A stretch of 16,838 nt of DNA. Source: CAYUPY01 sp964446595 (lineage in GTDB: Bacteria; Patescibacteriota; Dojkabacteria; J137; JAEUSD01). Below the pieces are notes generated by a model. That model was given only the letters and a program-made list of their open reading frames with translations, ran no database searches and had not been told where the DNA came from. Made by a program: the position numbers and the translations under genes. The stretch covers positions 1 through 16,838 of the forward strand of contig CAYUPY010000029.1 in NCBI GenBank assembly GCA_964446595.1, written 5' to 3'. How positions within the stretch are numbered: position 1 is the first letter of the stretch; the number at the start of each line of letters is the position of its first letter. This document shows, piece after piece, positions 1 through 7,025 of this stretch.

Positions 1-738
1 CTCTGCTTCTCCGGCAGCATAGAAATGTGTTCCCGAATTAGAGTTGTAGTATTTATAAACGTTTACAGGCTGTAGTTGATCAATTGGAATTTCATAACCT
101 AGTTTATCTGTAATTATTGCGGGGATATTGGCAAAAGGCATATCATAAGTAAAAGTGCTGCTATCTGGTTTATTTTCTAATTCGCAGCGTATGCGCATTA
201 ATTGAATTCTGTCACCGGGGATTAGGTCTGGATGAATTGTTACACTAGTAGCGATGATTAAACCTGTGTAGTTTGTACTGAAGGTTTGGTTAGTTGCTTG
301 TAAGTCGACAGGTTCATCAAAGAGAATATTATACCTATGATTCCCAAAAGTATCATTTAGCAGAAAGCGTGGGGATCGGGCTTCCCCGCCATGCTGTATG
401 TTCCCAGAGCTATTATTATAAGGCCCTGGGTTGGCATATAGTACGAAAGCATCATTATAAGATAACGGTAGTTTGCTTGGTTGATCCACTACCCTCCAGC
501 CAAAATCACAGCTTAGAATTCGTACCTGATTAAAGTTGATGGTAGTGTCAGGAATATAGACTCCCCAGCCATTATTGCTATTTGTTACTATTGAAGCTAA
601 CGTATACTCGCTATCAGGAGGTGTGGGATTGCCAATTACAGTTTGTGCCTCGATAGGGCTCATTAACCCCATAAATGCAGTCAAACTAAGTAATAAGGTA
701 GCTAATATTTGGTAACGACTCACAATCAATGATAGCAT
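1..738 (-). CDS. Secreted protein ending in a DUF5648-type repeat (partial, 3' end off window)
   Basis: The minus strand is open from the ATG at 736-738 to the window edge, giving 246 codons with no stop, so the C-terminus is missing. Residues 1-31 look like a signal peptide: a hydrophobic stretch after an Arg, ending in PIEAQ. The middle (about 32-225) is probably beta-rich and unrecognised. Residues 227-246 (VYKYYNSNSGTHFYAAGEAE) match the start of the DUF5648 repeat, whose hallmark is YxFYNxxxGxHFYT. The same repeat occurs three times in the protein at 2483-3541, so the two are probably related. Export is inferred from the signal peptide; a role at the cell surface is likely but unknown. 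An in-frame TAA lies three codons upstream of the ATG, which fixes the start. No Shine-Dalgarno motif is visible. Confidence 0.8.
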   Translation of the reverse strand, partial: MLSLIVSRYQILATLLLSLTAFMGLMSPIEAQTVIGNPTPPDSEYTLASIVTNSNNGWGVYIPDTTINFNQVRILSCDFGWRVVDQPSKLPLSYNDAFVLYANPGPYNNSSGNIQHGGEARSPRFLLNDTFGNHRYNILFDEPVDLQATNQTFSTNYTGLIIATSVTIHPDLIPGDRIQLMRIRCELENKPDSSTFTYDMPFANIPAIITDKLGYEIPIDQLQPVNVYKYYNSNSGTHFYAAGEAE

Positions 739-840
739 GAGTATTTACTTGTTAATAAAGACTGGATGATATGCCAAATGATTTGAACATGTTTGGAGAG
801 GCTGGGTTAAAGGTGGCCGTAGGGAACGCTGCAAATAACT

Positions 841-1245
841 TTAGTTAAAGATTTCAGCAATAATATCGTAGGTAAAAGGAGTCATCATTTCTTTTGTAAG
901 CTCATTGAACTCAAACCATCTTACTTCAGACATTTCTTCTAAGGGTGTAGGTTCGCCATACACATATTTACTTGTGAACACCATGAAGAGTTTATTAATG
1001 TCATTATGAACTCTGGTGTTATTGCTCACTAGTTTAAGCTCACCTATTTCTACATTTATCTTTTCTTTAACTTCTCTACGTAATGAGGTCTCGATATCTG
1101 GGTCAGTAATTTCCATTTTGCCACCAGGTATGCCCCATAGTCCAGGATAAATATCGTCATTTTCATCACGTTTGGCGATGAGAATTCTATTTTGATCATC
1201 CATCACAATTACTGATAAATTGACTTGAAAGTGGGTTTTGTCCAT
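841..1245 (-). CDS. Nudix hydrolase
   Basis: This 134-residue protein has the usual length and layout of a Nudix hydrolase, which cleaves nucleoside diphosphates linked to another group, with Mg2+. The N-terminal strand (VNLSVIVMDDQNRILIAKR) is followed by GLWGIPGGKMEI and the Nudix helix SLRREVKEKINV. The box differs from GX5EX7REUXEEXGU: one extra residue lies in the loop after GG, the second metal-ligand Glu of EE is Lys (REVKEK), and the usual Gly is Asn. Activity may therefore be altered. I chose the ATG at 1243-1245; an in-frame TTG at 1254 would add three residues. It lies 55 bases downstream of the arginase-fold gene on the same strand, so co-transcription is likely. The substrate cannot be predicted; a role in clearing modified nucleotides is only the generic guess. 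Confidence 0.85.
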   Translation of the reverse strand: MDKTHFQVNLSVIVMDDQNRILIAKRDENDDIYPGLWGIPGGKMEITDPDIETSLRREVKEKINVEIGELKLVSNNTRVHNDINKLFMVFTSKYVYGEPTPLEEMSEVRWFEFNELTKEMMTPFTYDIIAEIFN

Positions 1246-1300
1246 TGCATGCAATTTAGCACATACTCAAGGTAATATGCATTGTATTACAACGCAAATT

Positions 1301-2434
1301 TTAAGTATTTTCGAAGATATTCCCCAGACTAGCGATTAAGGCGGCTAGTATTCTTTCTGTTCTGTTTTTGTAATCTAAGCCCTGAGCCTCCACAAAATCG
1401 GCTACTATCCTTCCGTCAGGGTGATTTATGCCGATTTCTACATCCGGTCCAGCAGTGCTCTTCCAATCGATAATGGTTTGAGTCCACTTCTTTAATGCTG
1501 AGGCCGGGATAGTTCCCCTGTGGTTTATTCTTGGTTTTCCCTCGACAAAAGACCTTTCATAAAAAAAGATGGATTTATAAAGTTCATCTAGTGCGGCGCA
1601 GATGTCATCTTCTGCCTCACTCCAATCCCGGACCAGGTCTACACTACCTAACATTAGCTTGGTGTCTAATCCTGTGTACTCCATCGCTGAATAACCAAAT
1701 CCAGTTCTCAACACATCAATGTCTACAGAAGTAAGGATATGATTAAAAGGGTTGCTTTGCTGTAATTGGCTAAGTGCAGATTCCAAATCAGTGCTGGTAG
1801 CGTTGCCTGGAAGGCATACTATCTTTTCGTGATGGCGTTCATAAAAATAACGTGTGAGATCTTCGCTAGTAGCAAAATACTCCATATGATCTTCCGCTCC
1901 CAAGAAAACTACACCACTAATCATGCCCCATTCTATTAATGCAGAGATGAAATTAGCTTTGTTTACTTCAAATGGACAATTCCCTCTATAAGAGCCCATC
2001 ACCCATCTGGATTTTTCTTCATCCATAGAATCGAATATAGGCATATTATTGGGGTCAGGAAAAACAGGATTACTTATTCTTAAATAGAAGTCCAAATGCT
2101 GATCATAAACAACTAGTAGGATTTTTTGAGAAGGGTCAAGTTCCAAAGCTGAACGTATTGTCTCGTAGGTAGTATGATGTGATGGATAAAGCTTTATTAT
2201 ACCTCCATTGGCTAGTATAACCTCTTCAGGTGATTGAAACGGATGCCAATGCTGTTGTTCAGTTTGCAATGCAGGACCGCTCACTGCTGCTTCTAGTAAG
2301 CTTTCTAGGTAAATATACTCACTAAAATATAGCTTTTGCCTAGCAAGATTAAGCAGCTGCTGAAGATATTTCACATTTGCTTTAAAAACCTCAGGCTTAT
2401 ATTTCGCTAAATTGTTCTGAAGATACAACTCCAT
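1301..2434 (-). CDS. Arginase-fold (ureohydrolase / UPF0489-like) protein
   Basis: The 377-residue protein carries the spaced metal-ligand pattern of the arginase fold. A His pair lies at 86-87 (PSHHTT), then VVYDQHLDF with D111, H113 and D115, then TSVDIDVL with D238 and D240. In arginases these positions (His, DxHxD, SxDxD) hold two Mn2+ ions. The downstream Pro of the canonical SxDxDxxDP is missing and overall similarity to arginase or agmatinase is low. The block around NKANFISALIEWG (158-170) is closer in style to UPF0489 proteins, the family that includes peptide arginases. I therefore infer metal-dependent hydrolysis of a guanidine or amide bond but not the substrate. The N-terminal 70 residues are helical and unrecognised. 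The ATG at 2434 sits five bases after a TATAAT, suggesting a leaderless transcript. The gene diverges from the secreted-protein gene at 2483. Confidence 0.6.
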   Translation of the reverse strand: MELYLQNNLAKYKPEVFKANVKYLQQLLNLARQKLYFSEYIYLESLLEAAVSGPALQTEQQHWHPFQSPEEVILANGGIIKLYPSHHTTYETIRSALELDPSQKILLVVYDQHLDFYLRISNPVFPDPNNMPIFDSMDEEKSRWVMGSYRGNCPFEVNKANFISALIEWGMISGVVFLGAEDHMEYFATSEDLTRYFYERHHEKIVCLPGNATSTDLESALSQLQQSNPFNHILTSVDIDVLRTGFGYSAMEYTGLDTKLMLGSVDLVRDWSEAEDDICAALDELYKSIFFYERSFVEGKPRINHRGTIPASALKKWTQTIIDWKSTAGPDVEIGINHPDGRIVADFVEAQGLDYKNRTERILAALIASLGNIFENT

Positions 2435-2439
2435 TCGTA

Positions 2440-2445
2440 ATTATA
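2440..2445 (-). promoter_or_regulatory. -10 element of a leaderless promoter for the arginase-fold gene
   Basis: The minus strand reads TATAATTACGAATG, a perfect -10 hexamer with only five bases before the ATG at 2434. Transcription would start at or next to the start codon. No clear -35 is seen. The same geometry appears upstream of 4729 and 5418. Confidence 0.5.
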
Positions 2446-2482
2446 TCACTGTTAAATATATATGGGTATTCACTAGGAATAT

Positions 2483-3541
2483 ATGCTAAAATTAGGTATG
2501 AAAAAATCAATAAACAAATTTCTTACCACTATTCTAATTTTTACTCTTGCTTTCTTTACTCTGCCTGTAAGCCCGATAGCAGCGGCTGGCACTGTTGAAT
2601 CGCTAAGTATTTTTCAAGAGCCTGGGATAATTAGAGAAGGCGAAGGTTTTACTTTGGTAGGGAATGCTGTGAATGATTCTGGATACAGTTTATTCACACC
2701 GTATCAGGATAGTACTTATTGTGGAATTACTTTACGCTACCCACAGACGGAAGCCAAGAATCTAGAGTCAATATTCTCATGGATAACTAGCCCTGCAGAG
2801 TTTGGAGGAGCAACTGTTCAAAATTTGACTAGTCCTTTTGAGCCATTGATTACACGCGCTTACCAAGGGTCTGGCTTGATATTTGATAGTGAAAGCCTGT
2901 ATTTTCTGAACATCGGTGCCAGTTTTGCCCCAAATGATGAAATTGAAGTACGGATTAATACTCAACTGAATGATCAGATTGTTAGAGGGGAGCAAGTATA
3001 CCTAAGTAATTTTGCTTGTGGCTTTAGGGACAGTAATGGTGGTGAGACTACTATTCACTTCACTACACCAGGAGTTGAAGTACCGTTAAACATTTCTGGA
3101 CCTACAAGTTCAGTTTACAGATTCTATAATCCCACTACTGGAGCGCATTTCTATACTTCTAGTGTTACTCAGCGCGACAGAGTAATTAACAATTATCCGC
3201 AGTTTGATTATGAAGGAGCTAGCTACAGTGTATTTAATAGTAATGACGGTAACGTAACTCCGGTATATCGTTTTTATAATTACGTGACTGGAGCCCATTT
3301 TTATACGGCTAGTGCTTCACAGCGAGATCGTGTGATTGCTAATTATCCTCAGTTCCAATTTGAGGGAATTAACCATTATGTTTTTGCAGCCTCAGCTGAG
3401 GGAAGAAAGCCAATGTATAGATTCTACAATACAGATACCGGTACTCACTTTTATACTGCAAGGGAAAGTGAGAAGAACAGAGTTATAAGCAATTACCCGC
3501 AGTTTGATTTTGAGGGAATTGCGTATTATGTTCCAGAGTAG
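2483..3541 (+). CDS. Secreted protein with three tandem DUF5648-type repeats
   Basis: This is a complete 352-residue exported protein. Residues 6-35 form a signal peptide (MKKSINKF, a long hydrophobic core, then SPIAAA before GTVE). Residues 36-205 are a beta-rich region I do not recognise. Residues 211-351 are three repeats spaced exactly 50 residues apart (starting at 211, 261 and 311), each with YRFYN...TGxHFYT...RVIxNYPQFxFEG, the DUF5648 pattern. Such repeats are found in secreted or cell-surface proteins, including some tied to cell-wall hydrolases; their ligand is not known to me. No transmembrane anchor or LPXTG follows, so the protein is probably released or held non-covalently. The first ATG (2483) has AGGA four bases upstream; an ATG at 2498 would also leave a complete signal peptide. 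A strong hairpin follows the stop. Confidence 0.85.
   Translation: MLKLGMKKSINKFLTTILIFTLAFFTLPVSPIAAAGTVESLSIFQEPGIIREGEGFTLVGNAVNDSGYSLFTPYQDSTYCGITLRYPQTEAKNLESIFSWITSPAEFGGATVQNLTSPFEPLITRAYQGSGLIFDSESLYFLNIGASFAPNDEIEVRINTQLNDQIVRGEQVYLSNFACGFRDSNGGETTIHFTTPGVEVPLNISGPTSSVYRFYNPTTGAHFYTSSVTQRDRVINNYPQFDYEGASYSVFNSNDGNVTPVYRFYNYVTGAHFYTASASQRDRVIANYPQFQFEGINHYVFAASAEGRKPMYRFYNTDTGTHFYTARESEKNRVISNYPQFDFEGIAYYVPE
3113..3535 (+). repeat. Three tandem 150-base coding repeats (DUF5648 units)
   Basis: Units begin at about 3113, 3263 and 3413 and keep an exact 150-base (50-codon) period. The protein repeat is clear (YRFYN, GxHFYT, NYPQF) while the DNA has diverged at many third positions, so the duplication is old and kept by selection on protein sequence. 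Confidence 0.8.
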
Positions 3542-3548
3542 ATGACGT

Positions 3549-3580
3549 GGGTAGTTCTGATTTAGAACTACCCTTCTCTT
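3549..3580 (+). terminator. Rho-independent terminator after the DUF5648 protein
   Basis: A perfect 10-base stem (GGGTAGTTCT at 3549-3558 and AGAACTACCC at 3564-3573) with a five-base loop is followed by the T-rich TTCTCTTT. It begins eight bases after the stop codon. Confidence 0.75.
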
Positions 3581-3638
3581 TCAAATAGGAAGCGTACCTT
3601 TTCAAATTCCTGAATATAATCAGGTATAGTTTTTAGTA

Positions 3639-4496
3639 TTAACTGAGCGTTAGTATTGATGGTACTAGTACTCCAGAAAGTGCAAGTAGTTTTAAACGTG
3701 CTCCTGCAGAGCGTCTATTTATCTTTACAAATTTATCAATATCAAACCCTTTAATAATTTCTTGAAGTCTGTTACCTGCGGTTGGGTTTTCCATTAAATA
3801 GCTTACTGCTAGTCCTGTAAGCGTCGGTTTGCAGGCCTGCTCAAACTGGATTAAACCTTGTTGGTTTGCAAAAGAAGTATATACATTAATATCTAGTCCA
3901 AGAGTGTCAAAAATTGTTTGGATTGTTTCTCGGACTGTTTCGTGCTGTGCATGATATTCGGCATCAGAAGCAAAGTAGATCTTTTCACCAAATGAGCCAG
4001 GTAAAGGGGACTCTCTGGTAGTATCAATCGTCATCATCTCACCGTATCTTTGTCTTTTCTGAAGGTTGGTAACAAAGCTAATAGCCGCGCGTGGGGTGAT
4101 AGTAACTCTAAATTCTGTACTAGGATTTTCTGCTGCTATTTTTGCATTTACGTATTCCGTTATTCGATCCGCAATTAAGTCATAGTCACGGGCAATTTCA
4201 TGTGTAATGGAATTACTCACCTTGTAGTATTTATGTGAGTTTAAGAGGTCTATTACAAAGATTACTAGTTCAGTATCATTAAAAAAAAGGCGCTTGCGCT
4301 TCTCTACAGCACTATATCTATTTATAAACTGCCAAATGCGCTGTTCACCAGCATGATTAGTCTGAGTGGCTTCAATTCTTGCGTCAATTAGCTCACTGTT
4401 GATTAAATTAAGCTTCACAAGCTTATGTAGTAGCGGATACAATAATCTAGAACCTGCTTTTTGCATATCTTCAAAGCTTAATGTTAAGCCGAACAC
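3639..4496 (-). CDS. Hypothetical protein, probably the main part of a frameshifted gene
   Basis: From the GTG at 4494-4496 this encodes 285 residues that I do not recognise. The frame stays open upstream to 4631 with natural-looking protein sequence (for example VASLHHKKDQLNQTLANSYE), but that stretch contains no ATG, GTG or TTG; only a CTG at 4622. A TGA closes it at 4632-4634. A short leaderless ORF at 4628-4729 in the neighbouring frame ends right where this frame begins. The likely reading is one gene of about 360 codons broken by a single-base shift near 4631, either a real mutation or a sequence error. The protein is mixed alpha/beta with a Lys/Arg-rich segment (AVEKRKRLFF) and no signal peptide; a short hydrophobic stretch (LKLLALSGVLVPSIL) lies at the C-terminus. 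No catalytic motif is visible. Confidence 0.6.
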   Translation of the reverse strand: MFGLTLSFEDMQKAGSRLLYPLLHKLVKLNLINSELIDARIEATQTNHAGEQRIWQFINRYSAVEKRKRLFFNDTELVIFVIDLLNSHKYYKVSNSITHEIARDYDLIADRITEYVNAKIAAENPSTEFRVTITPRAAISFVTNLQKRQRYGEMMTIDTTRESPLPGSFGEKIYFASDAEYHAQHETVRETIQTIFDTLGLDINVYTSFANQQGLIQFEQACKPTLTGLAVSYLMENPTAGNRLQEIIKGFDIDKFVKINRRSAGARLKLLALSGVLVPSILTLS

Positions 4497-4627
4497 AGTG
4501 ATGATAGGGTCTTCTGCGGTTTGATCCGATAGGATTTCACAAACTCTAGTTAATAGATCTAGACTCGTCTCCTCGTAGGAGTTAGCAAGGGTCTGATTTA
4601 GTTGGTCTTTTTTGTGGTGCAGACTAG

Positions 4628-4729
4628 CTACTCATTGGAAAAGAAAATATCTTCATTCTCAAGCATCTGAGAGGTAATAGCGCGACCTTTATTCGGCTTT
4701 AGGGGTTCTTCTGGTCTTTCTGTACTCAT
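4628..4729 (-). CDS. Short ORF, probable N-terminus of the frameshifted gene
   Basis: It encodes 33 residues starting MSTERPEEPLKPNKGRA and ending FFSNE, then TAG at 4628-4630. It has the best start context in this region: TATAAT, five bases, then ATG. The stop overlaps the first codons of the downstream open frame in the -1 phase. As a free peptide it has no recognisable feature; as the first 33 residues of the 3639-4496 product it makes sense, because that frame has no good start of its own. Confidence 0.5.
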   Translation of the reverse strand: MSTERPEEPLKPNKGRAITSQMLENEDIFFSNE

Positions 4730-4734
4730 AATAT

Positions 4735-4740
4735 ATTATA
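4735..4740 (-). promoter_or_regulatory. -10 element of a leaderless promoter
   Basis: The minus strand reads TATAATATATTATG: a perfect -10 hexamer five bases before the ATG at 4729. No convincing -35 is visible. Confidence 0.5.
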
Positions 4741-4806
4741 GTAGAAGGCAGCCAAAGAATCATCTATTACTAGGTTAGGAAAAGTCTTAGATAGTTAGGC
4801 GCTTTT

Positions 4807-5418
4807 TTAACTTATCGGCTGTCTGGAACAGGTGTTCTCCTCATTCTCAAAAAAGTGAACGCAACTGCATTTAAAGTTTGCTGAGGTGGGTGAAACTGTT
4901 ACCTGCTTATCGCCATCTAGGTTTGGTAGAACACCTCCATCAGAAATTGTATAGCTGCCAGATAAGCCAGTTTCTGGATCAAAAGAATCAAGCGTCACTT
5001 GGAAGTTAGCAGAATCGTAGGTGGTGTAGTATTCCGTGGCACTGTAGCTGAGTTGAATGTCAGCATTGGGCTTTGAGCCAATGCCTCCTTTATATGTAGA
5101 AACTGGTTTTTCTGTTCCCCGAATATTAATCTGCAAAGTGGGGAATCCTGCTTTATGATCCCTGGCATAAAGCGTTACGGCAATATCTCTCCCTTGAGAT
5201 TTTTCCCAGCTACCGCAATATATCTCGTCAAATATAATAGTTTCGTTGTGTTCACCACTAACCTGCATAGAGATGGAAGCATCATTAGCACTTTGACTAG
5301 AGTTAGTCTTTTGATTAGTCTGTGTGTTATTTTCAGTTGAAGGTGTGCAGCCGACAAAAATAAGTGTCGCAAGTAGAATTACGACCAAGGCGAACTTTGA
5401 AAAAGAACTGTTTTGCAT
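4807..5418 (-). CDS. Putative lipoprotein, function unknown
   Basis: The 203-residue product starts with a lipoprotein signal: MQNSSFSKF, a hydrophobic core, then LIFVGC with Cys24 as the lipidation site. The Phe at -3 is a slightly unusual lipobox residue. A Ser/Thr/Asn/Gln-rich linker (about 25-50) follows, typical of lipoproteins, then a domain that looks beta-rich (about 52-190) with no family I recognise. The last 20 residues hold three Cys (CSC and TCS) that could form disulfides. It should be anchored to the outer face of the membrane. It lies 24 bases downstream of the MarR gene on the same strand; an AATAAT five bases before its ATG suggests it may also have its own leaderless start. 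Confidence 0.75.
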   Translation of the reverse strand: MQNSSFSKFALVVILLATLIFVGCTPSTENNTQTNQKTNSSQSANDASISMQVSGEHNETIIFDEIYCGSWEKSQGRDIAVTLYARDHKAGFPTLQINIRGTEKPVSTYKGGIGSKPNADIQLSYSATEYYTTYDSANFQVTLDSFDPETGLSGSYTISDGGVLPNLDGDKQVTVSPTSANFKCSCVHFFENEENTCSRQPIS

Positions 5419-5442
5419 TTTTAATTATTAAGTCATCTAAAT

Positions 5443-5919
5443 CTACACCGCACCTGATTTTAAGTCAATCTCGCGCAGCAAATTTTGCTCGAAGCGCCTT
5501 AGAAAGTCGGCGATTACCGCCAGCTCCGCCTTTGTGTAGCGTGAGATGAGCTTTTTGTGTGCTTTTTGGATACCCGCAACTTGGGCTGCAGCTTCTTTTT
5601 CGTAATCTTCGTTAAATTCAATGATTGTGCCGCGGCGGTCGTCTGGGTTAGGGGTGCGTCGAATAATGCCGCGGCGTTCCAGCCTGTCAAGCATGGTAGT
5701 TGTCGATCCTGTCGTTAGCCCGGTAAAGCGGGCAAGTTCCGTCGGCGTGCGTGCCAGGCCGATACCCAACAAGGTGATGCTAAGCGATTCTGTCATGCTG
5801 AGGTCGAATTGCTTGGCGAGTGCGTTCCGAAATAAGATTGAAGCGATATTACTATCGCGAGCAGCCATTAACACCATGAACTGGAGTTCTTTTTTGGTTT
5901 TTAGTCTTTTGTTTGACAT
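5443..5919 (-). CDS. MarR-family transcriptional regulator
   Basis: The product is 158 residues from the ATG at 5917-5919, the usual MarR length. It shows the winged helix-turn-helix: TPTELARFTGLTTGSTTT, then MLDRLERRGIIRRTPNPDDR with the conserved wing DRR at the tip, flanked by N- and C-terminal helices for dimerisation. MarR proteins bind palindromes as dimers and usually repress their own gene and a divergent neighbour until a ligand is bound. A palindrome and a direct repeat lie just upstream (5923-5947), between this gene and the DUF1801 gene at 5983. An in-frame TTG at 5934 would add five residues but would start inside the palindrome, so I prefer the ATG. The base composition is more GC-rich than the flanking lipoprotein gene. 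Confidence 0.9.
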   Translation of the reverse strand: MSNKRLKTKKELQFMVLMAARDSNIASILFRNALAKQFDLSMTESLSITLLGIGLARTPTELARFTGLTTGSTTTMLDRLERRGIIRRTPNPDDRRGTIIEFNEDYEKEAAAQVAGIQKAHKKLISRYTKAELAVIADFLRRFEQNLLREIDLKSGAV

Positions 5920-5922
5920 TAT

Positions 5923-5948
5923 CTTGATTATCAAGTAATTTGATTATA
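5923..5948. promoter_or_regulatory. Candidate MarR operator with embedded promoter
   Basis: The palindrome CTTGAT-T-ATCAAG (5923-5935) overlaps a second inverted pair ATCAA/TTGAT (5930-5944). TTGATTAT is directly repeated at 5924-5931 and 5940-5947. A minus-strand TATAAT at 5943-5948 would place the start of the MarR transcript inside the palindrome. The position and symmetry fit autorepression; the binding itself is inferred. Confidence 0.55.
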
Positions 5949-5982
5949 GAGCAATACTTTACATTTTAACATGTGAAATTAA

Positions 5983-6432
5983 ATGGCAAATAATATTAAA
6001 TCAGATGGTGGTGTTTTTTCAGATGCAGAAAAAGAGGCAATGCGTGCGCGAGCTAAGGAATTGGCTGCGGAGATGAAGTCCGGCGGCAAGAAGAGAGAAC
6101 AAGGCATGAATGATGTAATTGAGGCAATTGAAGCGATGCCAAAAGACGAGCAAGAGATTGCAAAGAAGATTCATCAAATTGTGAGTGAGAATGCACCAGA
6201 TTTATGGCCCAAAACTTGGTATGGAATGCCTGCTTACTCAATCGAGGGCAAAGACGTAGTGTGTTTCTTTCAGGCGGCATCGAAGTTTGAGTCCCGCTAC
6301 TCTACTTTAGGCTTCAACGATGCCGCCAAACTAGACGATGGAAATATGTGGGTAGCATCATTCGCAGTAAAAAAGATTGGCGAGGCTGAGAAAAAGAAGA
6401 TCGCAGAGCTAGTACGAAAAGCAGTCAGCTAA
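5983..6432 (+). CDS. DUF1801 (YdhG-like) family protein
   Basis: This 149-residue soluble protein has the DUF1801 pattern. The N-terminal 45 residues are charged and helical (SDAEKEAMRARAKELAAEMK). The domain then runs through ENAPDLWPKTWYGMPAYSIEGK (about 69-90) to STLGFNDAAKLDDGNMWVASFAVKKI (about 106-131), with a closing Lys-rich helix. The family shares a fold with the bacterial YdhG/frataxin-like group, some members of which have been called iron chaperones; the function here is unproven. It is transcribed away from the MarR gene and is the natural candidate for MarR control. No Shine-Dalgarno motif is seen before the ATG. Confidence 0.85.
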   Translation: MANNIKSDGGVFSDAEKEAMRARAKELAAEMKSGGKKREQGMNDVIEAIEAMPKDEQEIAKKIHQIVSENAPDLWPKTWYGMPAYSIEGKDVVCFFQAASKFESRYSTLGFNDAAKLDDGNMWVASFAVKKIGEAEKKKIAELVRKAVS

Positions 6433-6447
6433 GAGACATTTACTTGG

Positions 6448-6476
6448 AGGTCTCGGACCTGGATTCAAGACTTTTT
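6448..6476 (+). terminator. Weak terminator-like hairpin between convergent genes
   Basis: AGGTC (6448-6452), a TCG loop and GACCT (6456-6460) form a short hairpin, with a T run at 6471-6475 farther downstream. It fills the 32-base gap between two convergent genes. The stem is short and the T run is distant, so it is weakly supported. Confidence 0.3.
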
Positions 6477-6923
6477 CTCAGATTGGAGAGAGAGGTATAT
6501 TAAGATAATTAATATTGGTACCAAAATATAGTTGCCAATTACTCCGGGTGGGGTGTGGGTGGTTTGTATTGTTTTAGTGAAGCCTACCCCAAGGCGCATT
6601 AGATATTCGGTAAGCATGAATAAGTACATCAAAGGGATAAGGCTTTTGTATTTGACATAAATTACTCCATAAAGTAGCCCAAATAACAATTGAGAAATAC
6701 CCCACATTGCAAAAATCGCCACCACCGTACTTGCTGCAGCTTCACTAAATTGGTCAAGGGTGATGCCTGCAATGCTTTGGGCTCCTCCATCAATGGCTAA
6801 AATGTGAATCAGACTCCGTACTATAGTTACAAGTGCGATAATTGGGAAAACGTAAAGCGCCGCTTTGTGTCCGGTAAAGTTGTTGGTGACCTTGTCTGGA
6901 AGAAGGTTTTTTAAAACTTGCAT
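6465..6923 (-). CDS. Small integral membrane protein, four predicted segments
   Basis: The product is 152 residues from the ATG at 6921-6923. Four hydrophobic segments are visible at about 21-43, 63-90, 95-113 and 130-146, linked by short polar loops, with a Lys-rich end (QSEKKS). The first 20 residues are basic and probably cytoplasmic. I do not recognise a family or functional motif. A GTG at 6950 in the same frame would add nine residues (MLRLSKLKY); I chose the ATG because ATG starts predominate here. The gene ends with TGA. It diverges from the M24 peptidase gene at 7026, so the two may share a control region of about 100 bases. Confidence 0.7.
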   Translation of the reverse strand: MQVLKNLLPDKVTNNFTGHKAALYVFPIIALVTIVRSLIHILAIDGGAQSIAGITLDQFSEAAASTVVAIFAMWGISQLLFGLLYGVIYVKYKSLIPLMYLFMLTEYLMRLGVGFTKTIQTTHTPPGVIGNYILVPILIILIYLSLQSEKKS

Positions 6924-7001
6924 GTATTTCAATTTTGATAATCTTAGCACTATTTTGTGGCCAGGTGGTGCCTGCTTACTAGATAGTTTTAGAGGGATTT
7001 G

Positions 7002-7010
7002 TGATATTAT
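7002..7010 (+). promoter_or_regulatory. Extended -10 promoter of the peptidase-cupin pair
   Basis: TGATATTAT is an extended -10 (TG, one base, TATTAT), lying 15 bases before the ATG at 7026. No clear -35 is seen, as is common for extended -10 promoters. Confidence 0.4.
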
Positions 7011-7025
7011 TCCCCATAACTATAT

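Noticed and set aside
294..533. Plus-strand open frame of 79 codons near the left edge
   Set aside because: The opposite strand is open across the whole region and encodes a signal peptide and a known repeat; this is its shadow.
1272..1290. Inverted repeat GTAATA-7-TATTAC between the arginase-fold and Nudix genes
   Set aside because: Six-base AT-rich arms are expected by chance here, and nothing ties them to a regulator or terminator.
4632..4634. Reading TGA as a sense codon to extend the 3639-4631 frame
   Set aside because: A second in-frame TGA follows shortly upstream, and TGA clearly ends the genes at 6465 and 13965. The neighbouring frame offers a better explanation.
5621..5938. Open frame antisense to the MarR gene (105 codons)
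   Set aside because: It mirrors a well-supported MarR gene and its translation shows no family features; the openness follows from the codon use of the real gene.
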